41,745 nucleotides of DNA from Perkinsus olseni. Taxonomy: Eukaryota > Perkinsozoa > Perkinsida. The position numbers were made by a program, and so were the translations under genes. The notes beneath the pieces are model-generated. The model was not told the origin of the DNA, made no database searches, and saw only the letters and a list, made by a program, of their open reading frames with translations. Below are positions 1 to 10,462 of the stretch, in pieces (the stretch's first letter is position 1; each line of letters starts with the position of its first letter). Where the stretch lies: assembly GCA_013115125.1 (NCBI GenBank), contig JABANN010000296.1:1-41745 (forward strand), written 5' to 3'.

Positions 1-1
1 A

Positions 2-501
2 TTGAGTGATACTGAGAACAGTGAGATCACTGCAAGAGAGCAAGAGAGCAAGCGCGATGACTCAGTTCTCACAGGGAAGCTAATCGATCGCTTGGGCGCA
101 GCGAGATACCCTCGTACGTATGTACGCGTACATTCACACTGAAAAGTTTTCTCTCTGGTCTTCAGTGCATCTGGAAGTCAGAGATCCAAGGTATCTCATC
201 CCACATCTGCGAGCTAAAGGCCAAAGTCGGTGATGAAAGTGGATAATTGGAGGTTCTGATGTGGAATTGATTCTCGGATGGATCTCCGGACCCTCTGGGA
301 TTCTGCTCAGTCGCCTGTCAACCTTCGAACGTTGCCAACAGCAGGCAGTCGAATACTGTGACGCCTTGAAGGCGCCTTCGTGACACTCAAACTGTGCTAT
401 CGGCCCACGCTTATTACTGTGGTTGGACCAGCGCATATTACTGTGGTTGCAGGAAATCCAAAAGATACATCATCCCGGAATCTGCATATACCTATTGGTG
501 A
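2..501 (+). CDS. 3' end of an unrecognised split gene
   Basis: This is a partial gene; its 5' part lies left of the window. The reading is open from base 2 and runs through exons 2-117, 166-190, 240-379 and 453-501. All phases agree (2, 0, 2) and the stop is TGA at 499-501. Introns are 48, 49 and 73 nt, with GTATGT, GTATCT and GTGACA donors and AG acceptors. The visible 109 residues are polar and charged at first (SDTENSEITAREQESKRDD), then a hydrophobic stretch (VELILGWISGPSGILLSRL), then a helical Cys/Gln-containing segment. I recognise no domain. The next gene starts 22 bp after the stop on the same strand. The reading rests on phase agreement and open frames only, with no homology support. 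Confidence 0.45.
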
Positions 502-523
502 ACTTGAGTAAATTGCAACGCAC

Positions 524-1051
524 ATGTCGTCGATAGGACAGCCCAGGAGCCATCCTCACGGGAGGCCCAGCAGACAGTTCCGCTATGGCATCAGATCACG
601 CAATGCAGCAACCCGCAAGCGGCGAGGACGAGGTGAAGCTGATACGAAGAGGCCCAGCGAAGTGCTGTATTTATCCTCGGCCGTCGGATGATGACGATGC
701 CGTTCCCCCAGTTTCCCCTAGTGGCGCCCACCAAATGTGTATTGGACATACGTTGCTCTAAGAACGAGCACGGCAAGTGTGTGGATGGGTGTGACAAGCA
801 GCTGTGAGTGTACGTCGCCCAGATGCAGCCCATTCAGCCAGAGTTTGATGGGAATACTGAAATACCCGAGCGGGTCGGGCCGACCCGGATTGGGCCAGAG
901 GACGGAACGGCTCCCGTAGAATACCGACGGAGTGGCCTTGAAACGACGAGGTAATGCTCACAAGAAGAGGCTCCCCGTCCACTCTGAGTTAATTCGCCGT
1001 TGTAACTCTCGAGCCGCTGAACTCACTTTGCAAAAAGAAGGCCGCAAGTAG
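524..1051 (+). CDS. small basic protein, four exons, unrecognised
   Basis: The model starts at ATG 524 and uses exons 524-661, 712-780, 823-873 and 920-1051 (TAG stop), all phase 0, with introns of 50, 42 and 46 nt. It gives 129 residues. The N-terminus is very basic (RSRNAATRKRRGRGEADTKR). The middle has three cysteines (CVLDIRCSKNEHGKC), and the C-terminus is again basic (VALKRRGNAHKKRLP, ending EGRK). The composition would suit a nucleic-acid-binding or ribosome-associated protein, but I see no known domain and assign no function. A shorter first intron starting at 683 is possible but would be only 29 nt. The gene sits between the unknown gene ending at 501 and the mucin. Confidence 0.42.
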
Positions 1052-1361
1052 GATGAGAAACACGAGCGCTAGTGGCATCCTCCTGATGAGTCAAGAGCGT
1101 GCGAGGAAACCGTCAGTAGATGTCCAGCAACCATGGTCGTGACAGCAGACCCCCTCTATTTCGGTGACGTGACACTAATGGAGCGGCCCAGCCAGCGTCA
1201 CCACGATGAGAAGGCGAATTGATGATAGGCAGCAGCCACGCGGCTTGGATCGTGGTCGATGAGTCTGCCTTGCGTAGGGTTATCGCTGACAACTCACCCT
1301 TCCCTGTAATCTCTCTCAGAGGAGCAAGGATGCACAGCCGCAGCAGTTTTTTCTCCCAACT
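1052..1361. other. spacer before the mucin-like gene
   Basis: No gene is supported here. Near its right end a pyrimidine-rich run ends in CTCTCTCAG (about 1312-1320) and a second CAG lies at 1342-1347, 15-20 bases before the ATG at 1362. Either could be a spliced-leader acceptor; that is inference. Confidence 0.4.
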
Positions 1362-2552
1362 ATGAGCACAACACTCGGCATCATAGTTTTTGGTAGCATA
1401 TCCTTTTTGGTGGCAGCATCTGATCCGTGCATGCAGATGTGCATCGACCTCGGCGACAAGACGGCGTGTGCTGGCTCTGGCAAGGGTTCCTACTGCAAGG
1501 GCTGGCAGAAGGAACAACCCGTCTGCCAGGGGTTCATCCGTACGAAAGACAAAACCTTATGTTTCCTCACTGGTGGACCCGACGATGTCAACTGTTCCGG
1601 CGACCCGGTCGCTTGTCCAACAGTCCCTGCTACTACCGAGAGCCCTCCCACTCCTTGGACAACGGCCCTAATGCCCAACACGACAGGGTCACCCGTTACC
1701 GCCACTACCACAGGGGCGCCCTGCACTACCGCCACTACTACAGGGGCGCCATGCACTACTGCCACTACCACAGGGGCGCCATGCACTACTGCCACTACTA
1801 CAGGGGCGCCATGCACTACTGCCACTACCACAGGGGCGCCATGCACTACTGCCACTACCACAGGGGCGCCCTGCACTACTGCCACTACCACAGGGGCGCC
1901 CTGCACTACTGCCACTACCACAGGGGCGCCCTGCACTACCAGCACTACCACAGGGGCGCCCTGCACTACCAGCACTACTACAGGGGCGCCCTGCACTACT
2001 GCCACTACCACAGGGGCGCCCTGCACTACCGCCACTACCACAGGGGCGCCATGCACTACCAGCACTACTACAGGGGCGCCATGCACTACCAGCACTACTA
2101 CTACGGCACCTCCTCGCACTACCACTAAGACTACAGGCGCGCCCTGCACCACTACGTCAGCTCGTCGCACTACTATAGCTAGGACCACGAAGAGGACCAC
2201 CACGTCTAGCACAACTACTTCGACTACCACTATGAAAACAAGTACGTCCACGAGCACCACTACTAAATGTCCCACCTTGGAGGGGCACTTTTGCGGGAAA
2301 CTAATGTTCCATTCATTCGACATTATCTTGAAGAACGGCCGTTTGACTCTCAACTTGCCCTCCTTCCAGGTGGAAGGCTCTTGCGATTACCACGTGAGCG
2401 GATCTAGTATCGATCTTTCTGACCTCGATGATGTTCTCAAGGCCGTGATGTCGAAGGCAAGCATCAAGAAGTTTGACATCACTATAATAGACTCGAACCA
2501 GATACGCTTGAAGGCCGGAGTGTTCCTGCGTACCACCCTCAAACGTTGCTAG
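1362..2552 (+). CDS. secreted mucin-like Thr/Cys repeat protein
   Basis: This is an uninterrupted 396-residue ORF from ATG to TAG. Residues 1-19 form a typical signal peptide (MSTTLGIIVFGSISFLVAA). Residues about 20-86 are a cysteine-rich domain with ten cysteines. A Thr/Pro linker follows, then 13 perfect copies of the decapeptide [A/S]TTTGAPCTT (residues 114-243), then a Thr/Lys/Arg-rich stalk to about residue 303. A C-terminal domain of about 95 residues with four cysteines closes the protein and has no transmembrane helix or GPI-type tail that I can see. Dense threonines imply heavy O-glycosylation, and each repeat has one cysteine that could cross-link chains. I infer a secreted coat or mucus-interacting protein. 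No introns are needed, unlike most neighbours. Confidence 0.85.
   Translation: MSTTLGIIVFGSISFLVAASDPCMQMCIDLGDKTACAGSGKGSYCKGWQKEQPVCQGFIRTKDKTLCFLTGGPDDVNCSGDPVACPTVPATTESPPTPWTTALMPNTTGSPVTATTTGAPCTTATTTGAPCTTATTTGAPCTTATTTGAPCTTATTTGAPCTTATTTGAPCTTATTTGAPCTTATTTGAPCTTSTTTGAPCTTSTTTGAPCTTATTTGAPCTTATTTGAPCTTSTTTGAPCTTSTTTTAPPRTTTKTTGAPCTTTSARRTTIARTTKRTTTSSTTTSTTTMKTSTSTSTTTKCPTLEGHFCGKLMFHSFDIILKNGRLTLNLPSFQVEGSCDYHVSGSSIDLSDLDDVLKAVMSKASIKKFDITIIDSNQIRLKAGVFLRTTLKRC
1701..2090 (+). repeat. 13 x 30-bp coding tandem repeat
   Basis: There are thirteen exact-length 30-bp units, each containing the core CAGGGGCGCC and coding [A/S]TTTGAPCTT. Units differ at only a few positions: GCC or AGC at the start, ACC or ACT inside, CCC or CCA after GGCG. 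A degenerate fourteenth unit follows at 2091-2120. Because the unit is a multiple of three, other frames stay open too, including the antisense strand. Confidence 0.97.
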
Positions 2553-2700
2553 TTCCACAGCTTTATCCAGGATACTCTTTTAACTTATTCAACTACTCAG
2601 GTCTTTCTTCCCGAATGGTAGTGTTGTGTTCGTTAACTCTCATCACTCAGTGTGAACTCAAGTACAGCTAGTGAAACATTCAGGTGTCATCAGGGGAGGG

Positions 2701-3135
2701 TCAGTCAAGTACGGGCATGACAATGACGGGTGAAGTTTCCCGCAGCTGTGATAGGCTGACGGGGCCCTTGGTCATAATGACATCTACCGGGGTATCTGTT
2801 ACGGCCTTCGCCAACACCCCACTATCTACAATGACTAATCACCTTCTTCTATTTCAATCCCCTTCTCCTTCAGCGCCTTAGACACCGTCTTCTTGTCGTC
2901 CACTCGAGCATACCTGCGAACTGGCTGTGGTTCAGTTCAGGGAGCGAACGCCTACGCAACAGCGCGAACGTCTTCGTCAACTTTACAATCGAGTTGGCGA
3001 TGTCCGTAGGGGGAAGGAAACCTACAGTACAGACTGTCCGAAGAACACGAAATGCATAGCGAGTGCCACGGCCGTTGAATCACACCAACGAATATTCCCA
3101 GACACCCATAACTGGCCATATGGTGTCCAGTCCAT
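2701..3135 (-). CDS. small unrecognised split gene behind homoserine dehydrogenase
   Basis: The last exon, 2701-2795 (TGA stop), reads TPVDVIMTKGPVSLSQLR and ends VMPVLD. It joins in phase, across a 47-nt intron, to 2843-2913 (ARVDDKKTVSKALKEKGIEI). Upstream, ATG 3135 opens MDWTPYGQLWVSGNIRWCDS followed by a hydrophobic stretch (AVALAMHFVFFGQ). The join between this first exon and 2913 is uncertain: my best phase-consistent version needs an 11-nt exon at 2970-2980. The product would be about 95 residues with one hydrophobic segment. I do not recognise it. Its start lies only 32 bp past the stop of the dehydrogenase on the same strand. Confidence 0.38.
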
Positions 3136-3167
3136 CGACCACTGGACTGAGAGTCCACCCTGACTGT

Positions 3168-5309
3168 TTACCCGATGCCAGTATTGCAGTTATCTACCGC
3201 CTCGAGAACATCACTAACCACCGAGTTGGCGGTGGGATACCTCCCTGCACCTGCCCCTATGTACCTGATGCCATGCACTACCAGGAGCCTAGTATTATCA
3301 ACACTTACCATTGAGGACCAACGCGTGCCGTAGACACTTCGACACAGTTAGTAGGACCGCTTACTGAAGCCATGGTGTTGGTGAGGGGGACGAGCGCCAA
3401 GGACACCCAACACTCGAGGCGTCTGCAATCATCATCCCCGTCGCCTGAAATAATAGATCCTTTTCAACGATGAAGTATGCGAGTTGAGGCGTTCTCGAGG
3501 AGCACTCTGTGCCTCAATTTCGTGACTGAATCGAACTTGGAATGAAGTCCTTCTCAGCTCAGCCGTGAACAGCTAGCGATGCTGCAACGCTGGGAGACCA
3601 CAGGGAGTACAAAGCCAGTTAGTACCGGGAAGCAACTGAGCCTTGGCTATGAGCTTGATGGTGTACCCGCGGCCTTTGGCGTATTGAAAATCACGAGAGG
3701 ACACATGAGTGATGCCAACAGTGTATCTGGAAGACCAGCAATAAGTGGCAAGAACTGACTGCCCTTCATAGGGTTGAAAGGAGGGGGAGATGCGGTACGG
3801 GAAGTGGTTAATCAATGGCCCAATGAAGGAATGGAGAAGAGAGAAACTTACAGCAAGCTCTCATCGCTGACTGTCACGCCGAAGCCAATGCGTGCAAGAA
3901 TGCATATCTTACTCCTAGCGTCGTAACCTTCTAGATCTGATCAGGACGAGTTGCGGAAGGTACGGTATTGATTATTAGCACGTATACCCACCAGCACTCG
4001 GGTCAGCCTCAAGATACCCAAGCCTGCGAGCGTCATGAATAACCTAAGACATCAGACTCTCCCAAATGTGAAGTGGCACCGCTATCACCTCATCGTAAGA
4101 GACACCCTCATGCTCCATGCGAGAGAGAATGTAGTTAGTACTGCCGTTCATGATGCTAACAACAACAACAATAATACAGTTAAGAGGGGTTACAATGCTC
4201 GCGGCCACATTAGAGAAGTGTGCTATTAGAGCTGTCCAATGACAGCATCAGTCCGCGGCAGACAGGCGATTTTACCCAGATATGTGGTTGAAAGTATCCG
4301 CCCTGAGCCCACGCAGTGCGGTGTTAACTATTGGTATACCACCACACACCGCTGCTTCATATAAAAATTGTACCTAAGAAAAGGGTTGCATCGCTCCGCT
4401 AGCCCTTTCCGGGACTACGTTCTGGTCCAAGGCCAGCTGTTCGATTGAGTCCATGTACTTCGATATCAGTGCCTTATTAGCGGTGACAATGTGCCTGATG
4501 GACGGTGATCCAGCTGGTCGCCCACGTCCAGCTATTCCCAAGTTCTGGCCATCCACGCAGCTACACTTCGACAGGGAGTCCTATCGGGGTCACGATTCAA
4601 GTTACTACCACACTTCTCTTAACTCTCGCCACTAGGAGCCTAAAGTCATAAGAAAACCAGGCATTTCGCTGAGCGCAATTTCGGTGAGGTAACGAGCACT
4701 TCTCCCGTCCGACTTTCCAGATTTCAATGCTTTCTCGGTGTACGTCCATGCGCTGTCTGTACCACCCATGACTTCAACGACAATATCTGCAGGATGCACT
4801 ATAATCCCCCGAGTAGGAGTGGGGTCCTCACCAATGGACTCATCATTGAGAATAGCATGAGGGTCCGTGACGACCTCGCAAGTTCGGGGTAGGTCCACAT
4901 CACGACTCTTACTTGGATCGCGAACGCATACCTGTAGGAAAGAAGGCGGTTGGGTGAAAGCGTCAAGTGACGAAACTCAGAGTCTGGTGCAGAATGACAA
5001 AAGATATCGGGCGGAAGTTTCGACCTCTGAGCCGTCGCGCGAGGCTGAGGACACCAAGGGTGGTGATGGTAATGTGAAATGGGCGGTACATAATACACCG
5101 TATTTGCACACCAATATACCCCACCTTAGTAAGAGCGATGGTACGGTCATAGGGCTTCAGTAGCTCGACAACTCCGCCACCGACAACACCAAAGCCCAGC
5201 ATGGCTACTCTAAAGATGATGATGACGAGCAAGGCACGACTGGATTGACCGGTGGCTTGGAAGATGACACTCACCTGACCTTCCCGTCTTCAGGTGGGCT
5301 CGAGGGCAT
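3168..5309 (-). CDS. HSD: homoserine dehydrogenase, monofunctional, 11 exons
   Basis: This enzyme reduces aspartate semialdehyde to homoserine with NAD(P)H, the branch point to threonine and methionine. The exons are 5275-5309, 5125-5209, 4714-4931, 4419-4494, 4276-4373, 4089-4155, 3992-4043, 3852-3936, 3626-3726, 3309-3444 and 3168-3264. All phases agree and give 349 residues, normal for the single-function enzyme. Visible motifs are the Rossmann loop AMLGFGVVGGGVVELL, then VVEVMGGTDSAW, HIVTANKALIS, YEAAVCGGIPIVN, GIMNGSTNYILSRM, LGYLEADPSAD, LEGYDARSKICILAR (with the family's catalytic Asp/Lys pair) and AGRYPTANSVVSDV. No aspartokinase domain is attached. One donor is GTCGGA. Its ATG is 12 bp from a divergent ATG at 5322. 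Confidence 0.93.
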
Positions 5310-5321
5310 TGGTGAGAAGGG

Positions 5322-6016
5322 ATGGCAACGAGTCAGAAAACTAAGCGTGAGGAGATTGGTAGAGCGCGATATCGTTATGTATCCGAACGAGGGGTGGGAA
5401 TGAGTATGATGATGATGTCTTGCCGCGTTCACTTCGCAAGACCTCCAGAGAAGGTGCTCGGCGGACAGAAGCGGTAGAGGTTGAATCCCGTCTGATGTGT
5501 CTCTTCACAACGACTGTACGTCGAGCTACTTCCCATAGAAGAGGGCTGACTCACCAATTAATAGTGACTGAACGCACTGCGGTATGATGATGATGACGAT
5601 GATGAGATGAGGAGAATCTACCTGTTTAGTCTATTAACGTGACAATGCTTGACAAGTCTCAGAAGAGAATGCTTGATGATGATGATGATGGTTGCAGGCA
5701 GCCTGAAGTAATCCGAAGACTGCTACTGCTAGTGCTGCTGCTGATAAAAACTTTAATAGTATACAGACGACCACGACGATGACGTTAGACCATATGGTCA
5801 GCTGCTGCTACTTCTTCTGATGATAATGGTATTAGTAGTAGCAACGATGGTTGATGTTCCAGCTGGTGTGAAGAACGTAATGTTACAGAGCTGGTGACAA
5901 CGACGGTTAAGTTGGAGCACGATGACAACGATAAATAGGATGCTAGAACTGAGGAAATAGAGGGTGCCCAAGTATACGGGCATCATACAATGGCACGTAA
6001 GGTTAAGAAACTATAA
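5322..6016 (+). CDS. small split gene divergent from HSD, unrecognised
   Basis: Exon 1, 5322-5393, codes MATSQKTKREEIGRARYRYV. A 47-nt intron leads in phase to 5441-5581 (47 codons, basic and serine/threonine-rich). The terminal exon, 5939-6016, reads DARTEEIEGAQVYGHHTMAR and ends VKKL with TAA. An exon just before it (about 5855-5893, ending ERNVTEL) joins it across a 45-nt intron. The stretch between 5582 and 5850 is full of GAT and CTG runs and I could not fix its exons. I see no known domain. The gene converges on the TRF4-like gene, with 48 bp between the two stops. Confidence 0.4.
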
Positions 6017-6064
6017 AGGACGATGCAGGTACTCTAGTTGCAGCAGGTCTGAGAAAAGAAATCA

Positions 6065-9000
6065 TCATGAAAAACTTTGAGTTGGGCTGCGGCAAGGAAG
6101 GATGATGACTACCTCGGTCGCCCTCGATGTCATACTCCTAATGGTAGTAGCTCCCTCATCATCATCCTCGTCGTCGTCTTCGTCGTCTACAGAAACATCC
6201 CTACACATGCCACCACCCTCCACAGAGCTCCTTGTGGTCCCAGTGGCTGAAGCATTGCTGCCTCCGCCAACCGTGTTAGGACCACCATTAGAAAGATCAC
6301 TGTGCCCTGCTCGCTTGGCTGCGATCCAAACTGTTGGCACCGAGATGCCATACCTAGGTCAAGAGCATCGCTCCGCTCAAGTAATAATCTGCCGCCTTAC
6401 TTTTGTCCCCACCAGTTTCCATTCACGAGACTATTCTTAGCGGAGCGAAGCGCGGCTGTGACACTCGGCCATCTCCATGCTGACTTACCCAGGTTAACGT
6501 TCTCGCCTGAAAGGCCACGCTTACCGCTGCCGACGGTGCCCACCGACGAGGCTGCGCTCACCGTGCGGCGAGAGGGGGTCCAAAATGACCAGCATGTCCA
6601 TCTTGAAAGTTTCCATCAATTCCTCATCCGCTAACCGGAGAGTGAAGTTGAACTCATCATCCGAGGAGCTGAGTGGTCTTATGATCAACCGGGATGCATC
6701 AAACGATGTCAGAATCGAACCTGCGGGCACAAATGGCGCAGCGCGTTCTACGAGCTTCGCTCCGCTAATTAATATTTCAGGCACCATTATCTATGATGAT
6801 GTGAACGATGACTTACCATCGGGTAAGACTAGTGTTACTTGCTCCTTGACAAGGGTATCGCATCTTTCAACATCGCCATTCGCATGGACATCACAATCAT
6901 GCTCATCACCACCACCGCCATACCATAGTAAGAAGCCCAACAAAAGCTGGCCGAGCGGCACTTCCGTCCAGCTGTCAGCCGAGTAAAACTGATTCAAAAA
7001 TGATACAACCATGAGTACCTGACGGGGAAGCAAAGAAATAACAGACCTTCTTACAAGTGCCGAATTAGCTGGACAGCGCAATGTTGATCCGGTGATAATT
7101 TCGTGGCGCAGTGACAAGCTAAGCCCTACTCACCAGAGTGTAGCTGCTGATTCCACCATTATAAGGGGAAATCAGGTCTTCGCACAATAATACATGTTTG
7201 ACAAATAAGACTAGGGGCCGGAGACAGTCGAAGTGCTGGTTCATCATAGCAATGTATGCTGATGTTTCAAGACCTACACGCCACGTTAGATGCGAAAAAA
7301 GGTAGTAGAGGGCAGGATGGGAGGACCTGTGTGCAGGGGGCCTGATAATGATATCTGAACTTGAACCGGGGCGTGTAGGGAACATTGTGACTCCAATCCC
7401 ATACCGCATGTCCCACACCTAAGGCGCCAAGGATGAGGAGCGTAGCAGAGTTGGGGGGTACATCTACCACTGCCGTTCGAACTCGTCGTAAGTTGGCTCT
7501 CGACAGCCCACAGTGATAAGGGGTATCCGTGACGACGTTATAACGACTGGTGCTGTGGTGATAGTACCTGAAGCAGGACAACTACATGAACCTCGGGGTT
7601 CTACTCCGACCAACCCTGAATCTAGGCAACATTACTGCCATGATGATGACGATGCCACATTCAAGAGGCGACCAGAAGGGTCCAGGGCTTCACACAATAA
7701 GCGCTGATCGTTGGAGTTAACTCACCCGGGGGAAGGCGTTGTGTGAGATAGTCTGACACCAACTCCAGTAACTTCACGCACTCCGCTGCAGATTTGACAG
7801 GGTCATCGTCGGGATCTTCATTAGGTGTATCCCCAGTATCATCACGCCCACTCATACCAGAGCTCTGAGAAAGGAAAGCGATAAAGTAAAAGCTACGATA
7901 GTTGCTAAAGACGAGGCCCATGCACTAGGCCAACAGTGCTGAGCCAAGCACCGTCAGCTCACGACAAGGGCTTTAACGCACAAACGAGTCAAGCATCACC
8001 CATAAGATATCAAAGGATCTACCTCGATCTGATAGGGATTTGCAGAAGCATCGGACTGGTGCTGCGGGGGGTGGTGATGATGATGATGACCGGCGGCCAG
8101 CACGGCAGGAGCTAATAGCCGTTCATATCGCCGTGATGCGGGCAACAGCTGAAACGGTATCTTTTCCCACACCGTCAACCACGGTCGATGACCTTACAAC
8201 AAAATCTAAATCGCTAGCCCAGGGAAGATGCAAATTGTAGGTGAACCTGAAGCGGCAACAGTTGGAATGGGATCCGCCTGCGACGAGACTCACGATCCGA
8301 AAGGGAGGCATTTCAGTGGCCGCCGCCGCACCCCTCCGCTTTCGTCTTCACCTTCATCACCACGATTCTCATGACTGGTCGACAACGGTGGCACAAATTC
8401 TTCAATCATGAACTGCATCTGAGGCAGGCGGGAGTGAGAGCGATAAACAAGTAGTAATTTCGTGGCGAGTGACGGGAAATGCTCCGACTACCAGGCTGCA
8501 TGAACGCATTCTCTTGAGATTATCACCAGAAGTACTGTACGTATCCACCAGGTGCATAAATAATGCCATATCAATTGTTACCTGCCACCAAGTTGAATCG
8601 TCAAGCGTCACTGCGCCACAAAATTAGACGAAATGCAGCGCGATACAGTATTCTACATTCCCGAATCGAGATCGGGAGTCCCGGTCATTTTCACCAATCA
8701 CATTCTGTGTCCGGAACCTATCAATGGTAACTACGTGTCTTGTACTACACAGCAGGGGGCAATGATGGCTGATGGCATGACCGATGATGCATGGAAGCTT
8801 CTACCGGATGCAGCACCATCATCACTGTGCCGAATAGTGTGCCTTAATGTATACGTTTTCGAGATAGGTATGGTTGGGGACTAGGCACTGGTTGGAAGAA
8901 TTTCTCAACGAGTGCAGTTAGTAGAGACAGTCCACTGCGAGAACACTTCAGGTGAGGATTACTCGATTTTTGGCTGATATCGATGATCCTTGACACCACA

Positions 9001-10462
9001 GCTCTGAGCCATAATGATCGGTGATGATGGTGGTGGAGTGTTATGGTAGAGCGATGGAATGTAGTTGTGGAGAGTAAAAAGTTAACTTACTCTGTCAGTA
9101 ACACTAGGCAGGGTCGGTGGTAGTATTATCGGTGACCGGGCTGCCGATGAAGTGAGTAGTGCTCGGTTACTATGACTGCAAGTAGAAGGGAGGGGACGAG
9201 CAGCGTCCGACACCTGATACACAGTTAGTACTATTGGCATACACTACGCCCGATGACGACGACCAACAAACGCTGTCGGCGGTCTATAATCACGGATGGG
9301 GGCAGGTACCCAGACCTCAGTCGCGCCCTCACCTGCTGCTGCTGCTGTTGATGGTAGTTGTACCAAGGGCCATCATCTTCGTCATCAGTGTCAGGAAAGT
9401 GCTGTCTCCTGTTCTGAGCCCCGTCGTCCAATGTTGGCGAGATGCTCTTGTCATCACTGCCGTCCGCGGGGATGGCCGCAGCAGGGGCGAGAGGGCCGTA
9501 ACGCCGCCGCCGATGCACTAGGTTTCTGTTGTTGGTGACTTTCTGCGATTCGGGTGGTGACGGCAACAAAGCCCTTCGGCCCTTGAAACGTCGGTTTCTC
9601 ACTGCCAGAGGAATGCAGTTAGGTGGGGCACCTGGACGACAGTTGAGCCCAGGCCTGCGATCTACCACCCCAACCTTACTGCCGTTCATCCACAGCATGC
9701 TAGATAATGCGTGACCCCACGGGACACAGGGATGAGGGCCAACAGTTCCTAAGGCATCTCCAACGAATGATAACCACTCCCAAAATTATCCATTACCAGC
9801 GCTCCGGGCCGCCATGAGATGATGCTGGTAATTGAGCTGGGCCTCAGCCTGCTGAATTGACCAGGCCAAGGATGCGGGTATTCGGTTACTGACATAGTAA
9901 TAGTGGAGGGGTTCGCAGCATGAGGGCGACGAAGTACCGTGGTTGTGTTGCCGTGTTGGTCACTCGAGTGGTGGGTGATGTGATGACAGACTCTCGCCCC
10001 AGCGTATAGTTAGGCTCACCACTCCCCGACACGAAGTTGTCTGAAACGAATCATCCAAAGCGGGTGGGCTCTTGATCGAGCTAGTAAAGATACGCAATGC
10101 CGTTGAGTCCAATACAGACCGACTCTGGCGTGATGTCCATCCTACGGCATGATCGAGATGTCCCCCATTGACCCACCATGCGGCCTATGGCTCGGCAGCA
10201 GCTGCCCTGCCTCCGTTCCCTCAAAAACCGTCACCTCATTGATGGTGTCAAATTCGTGATGCTCAATAGTACAATTATTACCGCCGACACCATTAGCCGC
10301 TGCACTGTACTGATGGTGGACTGCCTCACCGCCAAGGGTCGGATTTTCCCACGCGCCACATAATTCCCGATGCTGCTGCTGCTCATGCTGTTGCTGCTGA
10401 TGCCGCCGTCCTACCGCAGTGTCTGGACCGACCGATGACGATGGGGATCCAGGGTTCAACAT
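6065..10462 (-). CDS. TRF4/PAPD5-type non-canonical poly(A) polymerase
   Basis: Enzymes of this family add short A tails to nuclear RNAs for exosome decay or processing. The catalytic part is firm: exons 8492-8610, 8294-8418, 8198-8246, 8023-8148, 7726-7864, 7505-7567, 7419-7481, 7134-7273, 6817-7018, 6562-6747, 6401-6506 and 6065-6299. Motifs are the nucleotidyltransferase signature FGSFTYNLHLPWASDLDFV with its Asp pair, the third Asp in TAVVDV after RIPLITV, FDCLRPLVLFVKHVLL, YNGGISSYTL, VLMVVSFLNQFY, and the PAP-associated ILDPLSPHGENVNLGKSAW. The 7505/7481 junction needs a 23-nt intron. The N-terminal half (10235-10462, 10020-10184, about 9797-9851, 9333-9748, 9091-9213) is Gln/Ser-rich; joins between 9091 and 8610 are unresolved. 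A His6 run lies in exon 8023-8148, and the tail is acidic (DDEDDDEDDDE). Confidence 0.85.

Noticed and set aside
1701-2090. Possible CRISPR-like array of 30-bp repeats
   Set aside because: The units are directly adjacent with no spacers and are translated in the mucin frame.
1490-2353. 287-codon antisense ORF across the mucin
   Set aside because: It is a by-product of a 30-bp repeat without stops in that frame; Val/Gly-rich nonsense outside the repeat and no start or splice context.
5600-5860. Leucine-rich frames on both strands
   Set aside because: They come from GAT/CTG triplet runs that are open in many frames; only the flanking exons of the small gene look coding.
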